Part shown: piece by piece, positions 38,844 through 54,540 of the stretch | How positions within the stretch are numbered: position 1 is the first letter of the stretch | Layout: every line of letters starts with the position of its first letter | Assembly (NCBI RefSeq): GCF_000445185.1 | Contig: NZ_AVAF01000122.1 | Coordinates: forward strand, 62,001-126,000 | Length of the DNA: 64,000 nucleotides | Source of the DNA: Thermoanaerobacter sp. A7A | GTDB taxonomy: Bacteria; Bacillota; Thermoanaerobacteria; Thermoanaerobacterales; Thermoanaerobacteraceae | Direction: 5' to 3' | Position numbers and translations under genes: made by a program | Notes under the pieces: generated by a model | What the model was told of the DNA's origin: nothing | Seen by the model: only the letters and a program-made list of their open reading frames with translations | The model's database searches: none

Positions 38844-40160
38844 ATGAACGATAGGCTTTCAAACAATTGGTTTATGAAGTGGATGGAAGAATCTTTAATG
38901 CCAGTTCTTGCCCGTATAGCGCAAAATGTGTATTTGCAGTCAATTAGAGACGCATTTTCAAGCTTTGCTTTGCCTGTGATTTTGACTGGTGCGCTTTTCT
39001 TAATTATAGCAAATCCACCAGAGGGAATTAATTGGGCACCTATACATGCATGGGCAAGAGCAGTAAAACCTATTGCAGCTCAAATCATGATACCTTTCCA
39101 ACTTACTTTTGGGATAATGGCTATGATGGTAGCCTTTGGTACAGCTTATAGCCTTGCTACACGATGGGACCTCGACGAGACGATGACGGGGATTATTTCA
39201 ATGTTGGCGTTTTTTATAACAAGCTTTCCTGCAACAGATGTGACAAAAGTTACTTTTGGAGATGTACTAAATTATCTCGGCGGTCAAGGTTTGTTTGTAG
39301 CAATAATAATAGGCATAATTAGTGCAATAGTTGTGAGATTCTTTAACAAAAGTGGTTTGGTAATAAAAATGCCTGAAGGTGTACCACCTTATGTGGTAAG
39401 AAGCTTCTTAGCATTAGTTCCTATGTTTGTAATGATAGTGTCAGCGTGGATTGTAGAATGGATTGTATGGGCAAACTTCCATATAACATTGCCACAATTG
39501 GTGCTTGACTTATTTAAGCCCCTTGTTGCTGCATCAAATAGTTATCCTGCAGCTTTAGCTGAAATAATACTCATGATGCTTTTGTGGTCATTAGGAATTC
39601 ACGGTATGAATGTTGTTTCTTCAATTGCTTATCCTTTCTGGATGACTCAATTGGCTGCAAATGCAGCGGCTGCAGCAAAAGGACTGCCTTTACCAGGTAT
39701 TGTAACTGAACCTTTCTTCCATGTGTTTACTCACTTAGGTGGTTCAGGTACTACATGGGCTTTGACAATAATGTTTTTATTATCTGCTTCTGCACAACTT
39801 AGGACCATTGGAAGAGCTGAACTTATACCTGCAATATTCAATATAAACGAACCATTGATTTTTGGTGCTCCTATTGTGTTAAATCCAATACTCATTATTC
39901 CGTTTATATTAGCTCCAGCAGCTGTTGTAACAATAAATTACTTTGCTTTTGCTGTAAACTTAGTACCAAGACCTTTAATACAATTGCCTTTTACAGTTCC
40001 AGTTTTTATAAGCGGATTTTTATCTTCCGGTGGCCATTGGCAAGGAGCTTTGTTGCAGCTGGTAAATTTAATTGTAACAGCAATTATATACTATCCCTTC
40101 TTTAAAATGTATGAAGCTCAACTTTTAAAGAACGAAAAAAAAGCAGCAGACCAAGAATAA
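38844..40160 (+). CDS. PTS lactose/cellobiose-family EIIC
   Basis: INEPLIFGAPIVLNPILIIPFILAP; ten-TM permease. Confidence 0.9.
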   Translation: MNDRLSNNWFMKWMEESLMPVLARIAQNVYLQSIRDAFSSFALPVILTGALFLIIANPPEGINWAPIHAWARAVKPIAAQIMIPFQLTFGIMAMMVAFGTAYSLATRWDLDETMTGIISMLAFFITSFPATDVTKVTFGDVLNYLGGQGLFVAIIIGIISAIVVRFFNKSGLVIKMPEGVPPYVVRSFLALVPMFVMIVSAWIVEWIVWANFHITLPQLVLDLFKPLVAASNSYPAALAEIILMMLLWSLGIHGMNVVSSIAYPFWMTQLAANAAAAAKGLPLPGIVTEPFFHVFTHLGGSGTTWALTIMFLLSASAQLRTIGRAELIPAIFNINEPLIFGAPIVLNPILIIPFILAPAAVVTINYFAFAVNLVPRPLIQLPFTVPVFISGFLSSGGHWQGALLQLVNLIVTAIIYYPFFKMYEAQLLKNEKKAADQE

Positions 40161-40181
40161 TTCGTGATGGGAGTGAAACTA

Positions 40182-40499
40182 ATGGACTTAGAACAAATAA
40201 TATACAACTTAGTATTGCATGGAGGAAATGCAAGAGCGGAAGCTTATGAAGCATTGGATGCAGCCGAAAGAGGAGACTTTGAAGAAGCTGAGAAGCATCT
40301 TGAAAAAGCAGATGAAGAATTTTATGAAGGGCACAAATACCAAAATATGCTGACACAAGGAGAGCAAAGCGAAGCTCCTAATTTCCTAGTAATTCACGCT
40401 CAAGACCAGCTTATGACAGCTCTTGCTGAAAAAAACTTAATAAAAAGAATGATTGAACTCTATAAAAGAGTCAATCAATTAGAAAAAAGACAAAAATAG
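40182..40499 (+). CDS. PTS lactose/cellobiose-family EIIA
   Basis: LHGGNARAEAYEALDAAERGDFEEAEKHLEKA...NFLVIHAQDQLMTA. Confidence 0.92.
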   Translation: MDLEQIIYNLVLHGGNARAEAYEALDAAERGDFEEAEKHLEKADEEFYEGHKYQNMLTQGEQSEAPNFLVIHAQDQLMTALAEKNLIKRMIELYKRVNQLEKRQK

Positions 40500-40508
40500 G
40501 AGACTCAA

Positions 40509-40543
40509 TACTACCCGGAGAAAAACCGGGTAGTATTTTTAAT
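40509..40543 (+). terminator. Terminator of the PTS operon
   Basis: ATACTACCCGGagaaaaaCCGGGTAGTATTTTTAA. Confidence 0.85.
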
Positions 40544-40729
40544 TATATCGCCTTTTTTCTTTTTTGTCATTATGACCCGAAACTTTAAAAGGCATTTGTC
40601 TACAAAAACAACTACAAATCTATTTTGAATACGTTATAAAAAATCGCTTTAAAGTATTGAATTATTTTTTGATATTTATTACAATATATTTGTAAACAAT
40701 TTAATTATTTTGTTGAGTGAGGGGTAATT

Positions 40730-41032
40730 ATGTATGAATCTAAAATTAAAGATGAGCTTGTTGACCAGTTGTTTGAGGCTATTCTAAAACTTAGAAATAT
40801 AGAGGAATGTTACAGGTTTTTTGAAGATATTGCTACAATAAATGAAATAAAGGCATTAGCGCAGAGATTGGAAGTTGCAAAAATGCTTCGCCAAAAGAAG
40901 ACTTACATAGAAATTGCAGAAAAGACAGGAGCAAGTACTGCTACCATAAGCAGAGTAAATAGGGCATTGAATTATGGAGCAAATGGATATAAAATTATAT
41001 TAGATAGATTAGAAACAGAATCCCGGGATTAA
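40730..41032 (+). CDS. YerC/YecD-family TrpR-like regulator
   Basis: EIKALAQRLEVAKMLRQKKTYIEIAEKTGASTATISRVNRALNYG. Confidence 0.88.
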   Translation: MYESKIKDELVDQLFEAILKLRNIEECYRFFEDIATINEIKALAQRLEVAKMLRQKKTYIEIAEKTGASTATISRVNRALNYGANGYKIILDRLETESRD

Positions 41033-41060
41033 AACCGGGCTTTTTTAAGACTAAATTGGA

Positions 41061-45211
<4,151 letters not shown>

Positions 45212-45285
45212 AAACTCTATCCTTCAAAAAATATGTTTTTGTGGTAAACTATAAGATGTGAATAATAAAGGAAAGGTGTGGTAGT

Positions 45286-45573
45286 ATGGCTATTAGTAGG
45301 AGCGAAGTTGAGCATGTGGCTAAACTGGCCCGTCTCAAATTTTCGCAAGAGGAAATAGAAGAGTTTACAGTGCAACTGAGCAAAATTATCGACTATGTAA
45401 ACAAATTAAACGAATTGGACACTGAAAATGTAGAGCCTACAGCTCATATAGTGCCAATCCATAATGTATTTAGAGAAGACGAGGTAAAGCCTTCAATGGA
45501 CAGAGACAAAATATTGATGAATGCACCTTATAAAGAGAACGGATGCTTTAAAGTGCCTAAGATTATAGAATGA
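45286..45573 (+). CDS. gatC: Asp/Glu-tRNA amidotransferase subunit C
   Basis: VEHVAKLARLKFSQEEIEEFT...NVEPTAH. Confidence 0.95.
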   Translation: MAISRSEVEHVAKLARLKFSQEEIEEFTVQLSKIIDYVNKLNELDTENVEPTAHIVPIHNVFREDEVKPSMDRDKILMNAPYKENGCFKVPKIIE

Positions 45574-45585
45574 GGAGGTACATAA

Positions 45586-47052
45586 ATGGAATTATATAGT
45601 TTGACAATTCACGAACTTAGAGAACTTCTCAAAAAGAGAGAAGTCAGCGCTTTGGAAGTGACAAAATCCTATCTTGAAAGAATAAAAGAAGTAGAACCTA
45701 AAATAGATGCTCTTATCACAATTACAGAGGATTTTGCATTGCAAAGGGCAAAAGAGGCAGATGAAAAAATCAAAAATGGAGAGGACACGGACCTTACAGG
45801 TATTCCTGTGATAATAAAGGACAACATTTCTACTGAGGGAATAAAAACCACTTGTTCTTCTAAGATGCTAGAAAACTATATTCCTCCCTATAATGCCACA
45901 GTAGTGGAAAAATTACTAGAAGAAGGAGTGATAATTTTAGGAAAATCCAATTTAGACGAATTTGCAATGGGGTCTTCTACAGAAAATTCCGCTTTTAAGA
46001 CTACAAAAAATCCTTGGGACTTATCCCGTGTTCCAGGAGGGTCTTCTGGTGGTTCTGCAGCAGCTATAGCGGCAGACGAGGCGGCTTTTGCTTTGGGTTC
46101 AGATACAGGTGGTTCTATAAGACAACCAGCTTCTTTATGCGGTGTAGTAGGGATGAAACCTACTTATGGATTGGTGTCAAGATATGGCCTTGTAGCTTTT
46201 GCTTCTTCACTTGACCAGATTGGGCCCTTTACAAAAGATGTTACAGACTGTGCTATTGTATTAAATACAATTATAGGGCATGACTCAAAAGACTCTACTT
46301 CTTTAAAAATAGACAAGCCTGATTACACTTCTTATCTCAAAGAAGATATTAAAGGTTTGAGGATAGGAGTGGCTAAAGAATTTTTTGGCGAGGGAATAGA
46401 AGAAGGGGTAAAAGAAACTGTACAAGAATCCATAAAAGTTTTACAGGATTTAGGAGCAGAAATCATAGATATATCTATTCCTTATGTAGAATATGCTCTT
46501 CCAGCTTATTATATAATCGCTTCGGCAGAGGCTAGTTCCAATCTTGCAAGGTATGATGGCATAAGATACGGCCATATTGCAGAAAAATATGAAGATTTGA
46601 TTGACATGTACATGGTTACGAGAAGCGAAGGATTTGGCAAAGAAGTAAAGAGAAGGATAATGCTAGGGACTTATGCTTTAAGCTCTGGTTATTATGATGC
46701 CTATTACAAAAAAGCATTAAAGGTCAGAACTCTCATTAAAAATGACTTTGAAAAAGCTTTTGAAAAATGCGATGTAATAATAGGTCCAACAAGTCCTACT
46801 GTAGCTTTTAAAATTGGAGAAAGGGCAAACGACCCGTTAGCCATGTACTTAGCGGATATATACACTGTATCGGTAAACATAGCGGGGCTTCCTGGCATAT
46901 CCATACCTTGTGGTCTTTCAGATGGCTTACCTGTTGGACTTCAGATAATTGGCAGACATTTTGACGAAGGGAAAATATTAAATGTCGCTTATGCCTTTGA
47001 ACAAGCTAACAAATTTAATGCTAAACCACAGGCCATAGGAGGTGCAAGATAA
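45586..47052 (+). CDS. gatA: Asp/Glu-tRNA amidotransferase subunit A
   Basis: Amidase signature [35 protein letters not shown]. Confidence 0.97.
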   Translation: MELYSLTIHELRELLKKREVSALEVTKSYLERIKEVEPKIDALITITEDFALQRAKEADEKIKNGEDTDLTGIPVIIKDNISTEGIKTTCSSKMLENYIPPYNATVVEKLLEEGVIILGKSNLDEFAMGSSTENSAFKTTKNPWDLSRVPGGSSGGSAAAIAADEAAFALGSDTGGSIRQPASLCGVVGMKPTYGLVSRYGLVAFASSLDQIGPFTKDVTDCAIVLNTIIGHDSKDSTSLKIDKPDYTSYLKEDIKGLRIGVAKEFFGEGIEEGVKETVQESIKVLQDLGAEIIDISIPYVEYALPAYYIIASAEASSNLARYDGIRYGHIAEKYEDLIDMYMVTRSEGFGKEVKRRIMLGTYALSSGYYDAYYKKALKVRTLIKNDFEKAFEKCDVIIGPTSPTVAFKIGERANDPLAMYLADIYTVSVNIAGLPGISIPCGLSDGLPVGLQIIGRHFDEGKILNVAYAFEQANKFNAKPQAIGGAR

Positions 47053-48479
47053 TGAAGTACGAAGCAGTGATTGGCTTAGAGGTCCATGCCGAACTTTTGA
47101 CAGAAAGCAAAATTTTTTGTAGCTGTACTACCAAATTTGGCGGAGAACCTAATACCCATGTATGTCCGGTATGTCTTGGACTTCCCGGAACTTTACCAGT
47201 TTTAAATAAAAAAGTTGTAGAATATGCTGTAAGAGCGGGACTTGCTTTAAACTGCACAATTGCAAACTTCAGCAAGATGGACAGAAAAAACTACTTTTAT
47301 CCTGACTTGCCCAAAGCTTATCAGATTTCTCAATATGACCTTCCCTTGTGCAGCAACGGATATGTAGAAATTGAAGTAGATGGTAAGGTGAAGAAAATAG
47401 GAATAAAGAGGATACACATTGAAGAAGATGCTGGAAAGTTGCTACATGAAAATACAGATGGTTCTTTAGTAGATTACAACCGTGCAGGGGTGCCTCTCAT
47501 TGAAATAGTTTCTGAACCAGATATGACTACACCTGAAGAAGCTTATCAATACTTAACAAAATTAAAGAACATTTTAGAGTACACCGAAGTTTCTGACTGC
47601 AAAATGCAGGAAGGTTCTTTAAGGGTTGATACAAATGTGTCTGTGAGGCCTGTGGGAAGTACTGAATTAGGGACAAAAATAGAGCTTAAAAATTTAAACT
47701 CCTTTAGAGCCGTTCAAAAGGCGTTGGAATATGAAATAAAAAGGCAGATAAAAGTCTTAGAAGAAGGCGGAACAATAGTACAAGAGACAAGAAGATGGAA
47801 TGAATCAAAAGGAATTACTGAGCCTATGAGGACAAAAGAGGAAGCTCATGACTACAGGTATTTCCCTGAACCAGATTTAGTTCCAATAATTGTAACAGAT
47901 GAATGGAAAGAAGAGATTAGAAAGTCTTTGCCTGAAATGCCACACCACAAGAGAGAAAGATTTATTGCTGAGTACGGTTTGCCTGAATATGATGCTAAAA
48001 TTATAACTTCTTCAAAGAAAATGGCCGACTTTTTTGAAAAGTGCGTTCTCGAATATGATTCTCCAAAGACTGTAAGCAATTGGCTTATGGGAGAATTTTC
48101 TCGCCTCATGAATGAGACAGGAAAAGAAATAGACGAAGTACCAGTAACACCGCAAATGTTAGTAAAGTTGCTTAAATTAATTGATAACGGTGTAATAAGC
48201 GGATCCATTGCTAAAACTGTTTTTGAAGAGATGTTTGGTACAGGGAAAGAGCCAGAGGTAATAGTAGAAGAAAAAGGATTGAAACAGATAGCTAATGAGA
48301 ATGAATTAAGAGAAATTATCAAAAAAGTCATAGTAGAAAATCCTAAATCAGTAGAGGATTACAAAAACGGCAAAGAGAAAGCAATGGGCTTTTTAGTAGG
48401 GCAAGTTATGAAGGCGACAAAAGGAAAAGCAAATCCTCAGCTTACTAATCAAATCTTAAAAGAAGAATTGTCAAAATAA
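47052..48479 (+). CDS. gatB: Asp/Glu-tRNA amidotransferase subunit B
   Basis: [21 protein letters not shown]...[18 protein letters not shown]. Confidence 0.97.
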   Translation: MKYEAVIGLEVHAELLTESKIFCSCTTKFGGEPNTHVCPVCLGLPGTLPVLNKKVVEYAVRAGLALNCTIANFSKMDRKNYFYPDLPKAYQISQYDLPLCSNGYVEIEVDGKVKKIGIKRIHIEEDAGKLLHENTDGSLVDYNRAGVPLIEIVSEPDMTTPEEAYQYLTKLKNILEYTEVSDCKMQEGSLRVDTNVSVRPVGSTELGTKIELKNLNSFRAVQKALEYEIKRQIKVLEEGGTIVQETRRWNESKGITEPMRTKEEAHDYRYFPEPDLVPIIVTDEWKEEIRKSLPEMPHHKRERFIAEYGLPEYDAKIITSSKKMADFFEKCVLEYDSPKTVSNWLMGEFSRLMNETGKEIDEVPVTPQMLVKLLKLIDNGVISGSIAKTVFEEMFGTGKEPEVIVEEKGLKQIANENELREIIKKVIVENPKSVEDYKNGKEKAMGFLVGQVMKATKGKANPQLTNQILKEELSK

Positions 48480-48595
48480 ATAGCCTACGCTAAGTGTAGG
48501 CTAAGATTAATAATAAGCTCCACTTTTTATACATTTAAAAGTGGGGCTTGATTTATATTACTCACTTTGTGAACAAATTTTTCAGCATTTTGCTG

Positions 48596-48784
48596 TTATT
48601 TTTTTGCTTTTATATAATATGCACAATTGATATTTGAATTTTCATCGCTGACTTTGTTTTTATCGATATAATCATCAATTAATCCATTGATTTTGTTCAT
48701 CTGTGAAAGATTAGATAAAATACACTTTCCTTCTTTTTGGTAAATACAATCGGCTGTGCAATTTATATTAGTCACAAGTGCCAC
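48596..48784 (-). CDS. Small Cys-containing DUF1540-like protein
   Basis: INCTADCIYQKEGKCILSNL...NCAYY; SD aaaaaagggaggtggc. Confidence 0.55.
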   Translation of the reverse strand: MALVTNINCTADCIYQKEGKCILSNLSQMNKINGLIDDYIDKNKVSDENSNINCAYYIKAKK

Positions 48785-48954
48785 CTCCCTTTTTTATTTT
48801 TCCTAAAACTCAAAAAACTAATCCATTTAACCGATACAGTATATGTAATTACTAATAAAGTTAAAAAATTGTAATGAGTTTGTAATCATTTTGTAATATT
48901 AATGTATTATGATATATTTAAAGTCGAATTTTTTCAAAAAAAGGGGGGTTTTTA

Positions 48955-50715
48955 GTGAAAAAAATAGTATTATTTGTTGCAATAGTTGTAGCAATTTTAG
49001 CCTCCTACAGTATGGCCTTCGCTTATAAAAATACTATCTTAGTAGATGGAAAACCTTTTTATTACAATATTCCAGATGTCACAATTAAAATAGATGGTCA
49101 AAATTTCGATACAGGTAAGACCCCACCTTTAATTTTAAAAGCCAGCACATTAATTCCTGTGAGGGTGATCTCAGAAAAAGGATTTGGAGCTAAAGTAGAG
49201 TGGGATGATAAAACCAAGACGGTTACTATAACAAAAGATAAAACAGTTAAATTAACTATTGGAAGTGATATTGCTTTAGTAGATGGAAAAGAAGTTAAAT
49301 TGATAGCTCCTGCAAGAATAATAGAAATTAGTAAAGAGGGATATACATATATTCCTTTTAGATTTTTATTTGAGACTTTTGGTTATAAAGTAGAATGGGA
49401 CCAAAAAAATTATCAAATAAATACTACCTCTCCTCCTAAAATTGTAAATATAACAAATTTTGATACAAGCTATAATAATGGCATATTTTCTATAAATATC
49501 ACAGGAGATAATCCTATAAAATATAACCAAGGACTTATAGAAAATAGTGGGGATATTAGAATTTATATTGATATAGAAGATGCCATATGGGCTAAGGGAA
49601 GAACAGATATAGAAATTAACAAAAAAAGTCTTGTAAAGGCAGTAATTGCACAAAACCAAACACAGCCTACACCTAAGGTGCGAGCAGTTATATATTTAAA
49701 AGAGGTGGTGCCTTACGAAATTATCCAATCGCAGGATAAAACACGTTTAACTATTTCTTTTGATGTTGGGACAAGCTATGTAACAGGGATAAGTTTTACA
49801 AAAGAAGGTGATTATGATAAAGTTATAATTAATGCTGATGCAGAACATTTTAATACTCAAAGAGTAGGGGATAATAAAATAGTTGTAGACATATCAGATG
49901 CTGTTCTTAAAATGCCAGATGGCAATAAAGCTGGTCAAATACCAGTAGAAGGAAATGTTATAACGGCTATAAGGTATTCACAGTATAACAACGACACAGT
50001 GAGGGTGGTGGCAGATACTACTAGCAAAACGGATTATTCTGTAAAAATAGTCGATAAAAATATTATAATGTTGGTTATAAAGTCTAAGGCGGATACAGTG
50101 CCTCTTATTTACATAGATCCTGGTCATGGGGGAAGTGACCCTGGTGCGATAGGAGTAGGTGGCTTAAGAGAATCTGACGTAGTTTTAGGGATCGCTCTTA
50201 AACTAAATAGCCTTCTCACAAAAGGTGGATTTAGAACAATGATGTCTAGAGATTCTGATGTATTTGTAGACCTTATTACTAGGTCACAAGAAGCGAACAA
50301 TGCGGGAGCTGACATATTTATAAGTATACATACTAATGCTTTTGGAACTCCAACTCCTAAAGGCACAGAAATATGGTATTATCCAAATGGATACAAAGGA
50401 GATACGAGAGACAACAAGACCTTTGCTCAAATTATCTATAACAACTTAATGAAAGAGATAAATACGGTAGATAGGGGACTTAAAGAAGGTCCTAGTTTGT
50501 CAGTGCTAAACAAGACAAAAATGCCAGCAATACTTATTGAGACAGCTTTTATAACGAATCCTGATGATGCAGCCTTGCTTCAAGATGATGCCTTCCAATG
50601 GAAAGTAGCTCAAGGAATATATAACGGTATTGTAGAGTATTTTAAAAAATTAAAAGAGGGATCTATTTCTACCACTGTTTCTAATTCTGTATATAATACA
50701 AATAACAATCCATAA
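48955..50715 (+). CDS. N-acetylmuramoyl-L-alanine amidase with copper-amine-oxidase-like N-domain and AMIN domain
   Basis: Signal peptide; YIDPGHGGSDPGAIG...ISIHTNAF...ILIETAFITNPDDA (Amidase_3). Confidence 0.92.
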   Translation: MKKIVLFVAIVVAILASYSMAFAYKNTILVDGKPFYYNIPDVTIKIDGQNFDTGKTPPLILKASTLIPVRVISEKGFGAKVEWDDKTKTVTITKDKTVKLTIGSDIALVDGKEVKLIAPARIIEISKEGYTYIPFRFLFETFGYKVEWDQKNYQINTTSPPKIVNITNFDTSYNNGIFSINITGDNPIKYNQGLIENSGDIRIYIDIEDAIWAKGRTDIEINKKSLVKAVIAQNQTQPTPKVRAVIYLKEVVPYEIIQSQDKTRLTISFDVGTSYVTGISFTKEGDYDKVIINADAEHFNTQRVGDNKIVVDISDAVLKMPDGNKAGQIPVEGNVITAIRYSQYNNDTVRVVADTTSKTDYSVKIVDKNIIMLVIKSKADTVPLIYIDPGHGGSDPGAIGVGGLRESDVVLGIALKLNSLLTKGGFRTMMSRDSDVFVDLITRSQEANNAGADIFISIHTNAFGTPTPKGTEIWYYPNGYKGDTRDNKTFAQIIYNNLMKEINTVDRGLKEGPSLSVLNKTKMPAILIETAFITNPDDAALLQDDAFQWKVAQGIYNGIVEYFKKLKEGSISTTVSNSVYNTNNNP

Positions 50716-50860
50716 TTTATCTGGTTTTTTAAACCAGATTTTTTTGTTTTTATGTTCTTGTAAAATATTAATAAAGGTTTTAAAATAATATTGTAGAATA
50801 AAAACAATGAGAGGATAAATTAACATTAAACTATTTTTATGAAATGAAAGGGTTGAAGAA

Positions 50861-51646
50861 ATGAATAGAATTGATGGAAGGGAATTTAATGAGCTGAGAC
50901 CTATAAAAATTACAAGAAATTTTAATAAATTTGCAGAAGGTTCTGTGCTAATTGAAATAGGGGAGACAAAAGTCATTTGTACAGCTTCTATTGAGGATAA
51001 AGTACCTCCATTCCAAAAAGGTACAGGTAAGGGTTGGATAACTAGTGAGTATGGTATGTTGCCAAGAGCAACTGAAACGAGAAATCCAAGAGAAGTAACT
51101 AAAGGAAGACCTAGTGGAAGGACTATGGAAATACAGCGGCTTATAGGCCGTTCTTTAAGGTCTGTAGTAGATTTGGAGGTGTTAGGAGAAAAAACTATTT
51201 GGATAGATTGCGATGTTATCCAAGCGGATGGAGGTACAAGAACAGCTTCTATTACAGGTTCATTTATAGCATTGGCAGATGCACTTAACAAATTGGTAGA
51301 AAAAGGTGACATCCCTAAGATTCCTTTGAAAGGTTTTGTTGCGGCTGTAAGTGTAGGAATTGTGGAGGGAAATGAGCTTTTAGATTTATCCTTTCAAGAA
51401 GATTCGAATGCATTAGTAGATATGAATGTAGTTATGACAGACAAAGGAGAAATTGTAGAAATACAGGGAACAGGTGAAGGTGGACCATTTACAAAGCAGA
51501 ATTTGACAGACCTTTTAAGCCTTGCAGAATATGGGATTGAACAGATTATCAAAATTCAAAAAGAAGTTCTTTCAGATATTGTAGATAAAATAGGAGTTGA
51601 TTCAGTTGAAAATAATAATAGCAACCCACAATCCTCACAAAACTGA
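50861..51646 (+). CDS. rph: Ribonuclease PH
   Basis: [19 protein letters not shown]...[16 protein letters not shown]. Confidence 0.95.
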   Translation: MNRIDGREFNELRPIKITRNFNKFAEGSVLIEIGETKVICTASIEDKVPPFQKGTGKGWITSEYGMLPRATETRNPREVTKGRPSGRTMEIQRLIGRSLRSVVDLEVLGEKTIWIDCDVIQADGGTRTASITGSFIALADALNKLVEKGDIPKIPLKGFVAAVSVGIVEGNELLDLSFQEDSNALVDMNVVMTDKGEIVEIQGTGEGGPFTKQNLTDLLSLAEYGIEQIIKIQKEVLSDIVDKIGVDSVENNNSNPQSSQN

Positions 51647-52202
51647 AGAAATAAAAAATTTTTTTAAAGGCTATCCTGTTGAAATTTATTCTATGGCAGA
51701 CTTGGGTATAAAAGAAGACATAGAAGAGACAGGAAATACGATTGAAGAAAATGCTCTTATCAAGGCTCGCTTTTTAAAAGAAAAGGTTGATGGAATTGTT
51801 ATAGCTGACGATACAGGATTGTTTGTGGAGCATTTAAATGGACAACCTGGAGTATATTCAGCAAGATTTGCTGGTGAAAATGCTACCTATGAAGATAACA
51901 ACAAAAAATTATTAAAACTATTAGAGGGCGTTCCTTACGAAAAAAGAAAAGCCTATTTTAAGACAGTGATAGCAGTGGTAGAAAGAGAAAAAGAAACTTT
52001 ATTAGAAGGTAAATTAGAAGGGTATATTTTAGATCGTCATCGAGGAAAAAATGGTTTTGGATACGATCCGATTTTTTACGTTGATGATTTAGGGAAAACT
52101 TTGGCAGAACTTACTATGGAAGAAAAGAATAAGATAAGTCACAGAGCTAATGCTCTTGTGAAATTGAAAAATTACATTTTACAACGTTTGGGGGAAAAAT
52201 AA
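51606..52202 (+). CDS. rdgB: XTP/dITP diphosphatase (RdgB/HAM1)
   Basis: [18 protein letters not shown]...[27 protein letters not shown]. Confidence 0.93.
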   Translation: MKIIIATHNPHKTEEIKNFFKGYPVEIYSMADLGIKEDIEETGNTIEENALIKARFLKEKVDGIVIADDTGLFVEHLNGQPGVYSARFAGENATYEDNNKKLLKLLEGVPYEKRKAYFKTVIAVVEREKETLLEGKLEGYILDRHRGKNGFGYDPIFYVDDLGKTLAELTMEEKNKISHRANALVKLKNYILQRLGEK

Positions 52203-52703
52203 ATGGTTTTAGCTGTAATTAGTGATACACATGGTATATTTACACTAGTTAGAAAAAAATTGCGGGAGCTTAAGGGAATAGATTATCTTATTCATTTAGG
52301 AGATAATGCTTCAGACGCCGCTCAACTATCTCAAGAGTTTGGTATTCCGTTGGAGTATGTTAAAGGAAATTGTGATTTTCCTACAAAAGACGAATTGGAG
52401 AAAGTAATTGAAATAGAAGGCAAAAAAATCCTGTTGACTCATGGACACCGATATTACGTGAAGTATGAGTATCAAACGATTTTAGATAGAGGAAAAGAAT
52501 TGGGAGTAAATGCGGTATTTTTTGGGCATACACATATTCCTATGATTTCAAAACATGAAGATATTTTACTTTTAAATCCCGGCAGTCCTTCTTTGCCACG
52601 AGAAGGTGCGAAAAGAACAATAGCATTAGTGACAATTGATATTAGCGGGATATTCCCAAGATTGGTGAATTTAGAAGAAGCTTCAGTGATAAAAGAAGCT
52701 TAG
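52203..52703 (+). CDS. YfcE/MJ0936-family phosphodiesterase
   Basis: VISDTHGIF...HLGDNASD...FGHTHIP...LLNPGSPSLPR. Confidence 0.9.
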   Translation: MVLAVISDTHGIFTLVRKKLRELKGIDYLIHLGDNASDAAQLSQEFGIPLEYVKGNCDFPTKDELEKVIEIEGKKILLTHGHRYYVKYEYQTILDRGKELGVNAVFFGHTHIPMISKHEDILLLNPGSPSLPREGAKRTIALVTIDISGIFPRLVNLEEASVIKEA

Positions 52704-52778
52704 AAGGTGTAAAAGGAAGAGTTACTCGTTTTATGTCTTTTATACAATTTAATCTACGAAAATTTTTTACTGGAGGTG

Positions 52779-52807
52779 TTGACAAAGATAGGGGCATCTG
52801 ATATAAT
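52779..52807 (+). promoter_or_regulatory. Promoter of the tRNA operon
   Basis: Perfect consensus TTGACA-N17-TATAAT. Confidence 0.9.
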
Positions 52808-52866
52808 CTAAAACTGTCAGACGAATTGAGAAACAAGCGAGGAAAATTAAATTAAGTTGATTATAT

Positions 52867-52940
52867 GCGGGTGTAGCTCAATGGTAGAGCCCCAGCCTTC
52901 CAAGCTGGTTACGTGGGTTCGATTCCCATCACCCGCTCCA
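52867..52940 (+). tRNA. tRNA-Gly (TCC)
   Basis: Cloverleaf, CCA encoded, anticodon loop CTTCCAA. Confidence 0.97.
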
Positions 52941-52943
52941 TAT

Positions 52944-53020
52944 GCGCCTGTAGCTCAGTTGGATAGAGCAACGGCCTTCTAAGCCGTGTGTCGGGAGTTC
53001 GAATCTCTCCAGGCGCACCA
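52944..53020 (+). tRNA. tRNA-Arg (TCT)
   Basis: Cloverleaf, CCA encoded, anticodon loop CTTCTAA. Confidence 0.97.
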
Positions 53021-53030
53021 TTTATTGTGT

Positions 53031-53108
53031 GGTGGATATAGTTCAGTTGGTTAGAGCGCCAGATTGTGGCTCTGGAGGTCGTGGGTTCGAGTCCCACTAT
53101 CCACCCCA
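53031..53108 (+). tRNA. tRNA-His (GTG)
   Basis: Cloverleaf with G-1:C73, anticodon loop TTGTGGC. Confidence 0.96.
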
Positions 53109-53111
53109 TGT

Positions 53112-53186
53112 TGGGATGTAGCCAAGCGGTAAGGCACCAGACTTTGACTCTGGCATTCGTAGGTTCGAATCCTACCATCCCAGCCA
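53112..53186 (+). tRNA. tRNA-Gln (TTG)
   Basis: Cloverleaf TGGGATG/CATCCCA, anticodon loop CTTTGAC. Confidence 0.96.
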
Positions 53187-53204
53187 ATTATCAGATAATT
53201 ATAT

Positions 53205-53280
53205 GACCCATTAGCTCAGGAGGTAGAGCACCTGCCTTTTAAGCAGGGTGTCCCGCGTTCGAGTCGCGGATGGGTCACCA
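53205..53280 (+). tRNA. tRNA-Lys (TTT)
   Basis: Cloverleaf, CCA encoded, anticodon loop CTTTTAA. Confidence 0.97.
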
Positions 53281-53313
53281 GTTTTAAAGGAAAAAATGAG
53301 GTTTTGAATTTGG

Positions 53314-53400
53314 GCGGGAGTGGCGGAATTGGCAGACGCGCTAGATTCAGGTTCTAGTGCCTAAAGTGGCATATGGGTTCAAGTCCCTTCTCCCGCACCA
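53314..53400 (+). tRNA. tRNA-Leu (CAG)
   Basis: Long variable arm, CCA encoded, anticodon loop TTCAGGT. Confidence 0.96.
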
Positions 53401-53498
53401 TAAAAAATCAAGGGTTTCAGGATTTTGAAGAATTTTACAAAGACATTGTTGACTACATTTTGACTACATAAATTGTCAGACAATTTCAGAACCTCATC

Positions 53499-53530
53499 CT
53501 TGACTACACGCTAGGTAGTCAAGTTTTTTT
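53499..53530 (+). terminator. Intrinsic terminator downstream of tRNA-Leu
   Basis: CTTGACTAC acgctag GTAGTCAAG TTTTTTT. Confidence 0.85.
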
Positions 53531-53557
53531 ATATTCTCCCAAAAGGGAGAAAGTAAA

Positions 53558-54105
53558 GTGGGTTCGATTAAAAAGAGAGGTAATAAATATCAAGTAATAA
53601 TTGAGTTGGAGAAGGATATAAATGAAAAAAGAATTAGAAGATATTTCACTGCTAATTCTGAAGCAGAAGCTAAAAAGATTTTGACAGAACAAGAGTATCA
53701 ATTGCAGCAAAATTGTTTTGTTATCCCCACTGAGGTGACCTTTGGAGAATTTTTAAATTACTGGTTTGATAATTACGTAAAAATCAAAAATGAAAAAAAC
53801 AACACAAACTGCATACAGACATATATTAGACAAATACATTATCCCCAAGTTGGGCAATATACAATTTGCAAAGGTTAACACATCCAAAGTTACTATAAAT
53901 ATTTGATTGAAGAAGCTGAATTGTTCCCCAATACTGTATATAAACACCATACAAACATACGAAAAGTTCTAGATTCTAGATTTTGCTTTAAAACAAAAAT
54001 TTGTTAGCAGTAACGTTGCTAATACAGTAGAACTACCTAAAAAAATTAAATTTAGGGGAAATTTATATACGGTAGAGCAGTTAAAAGAACTGCTTAAAGA
54101 ATAGA
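53558..54105 (+). pseudogene. Decayed phage/ICE tyrosine integrase
   Basis: N-terminal arm-binding-like MGSIKKRGNKYQVIIELEKDINEKRIRRYF; later frames give YKHHTNIRKVLD and VELPKKIKFRGNLYTVEQLKELLKE*; catalytic domain missing. Confidence 0.8.
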
Positions 54106-54540
54106 ATGTAAGTATCAGAAAAAAGCATTCAAAGAATTTATTATAGCCTAAAATATTAGACTCTTTTTAAAATGTAAAATTTATAAAAAGTTTTTTAAAA
54201 CAAATTTTTTGGCATATTGCAATTTATAAAAGTTCATTAAAAATCAGGGTTATCAAGCTGCTTTACACATATTATTGGGATATTTACAAATTTTTGATGT
54301 ATTTATGATGTATTTAACATCGTTGAGTTATAAAAATTAGCGACTTTGATAGAAAAGCGTTAATTTTAAAAGAATAACAAGTTATCAATGATGTTCCAAA
54401 GGCATTTACTTTAATAAGTAAATAGAAGTAAATTTCAAGTAGGAAGCATGGCCTTTGAAAGAAAAAAATTTTATAACCTGAAGGCTTATCAACATAAATT
54501 CAATCCCAGGCCCTGATTGGCGTACGGGGGTGAATCACAA

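Noticed and set aside
52909-53187. 92-aa minus-strand ORF (MAGMVGFEPTNARVK...GLEPTTSRATIW...)
   Set aside because: It is the reverse complement of a tRNA gene cluster; this kind of protein is a classic annotation artefact.
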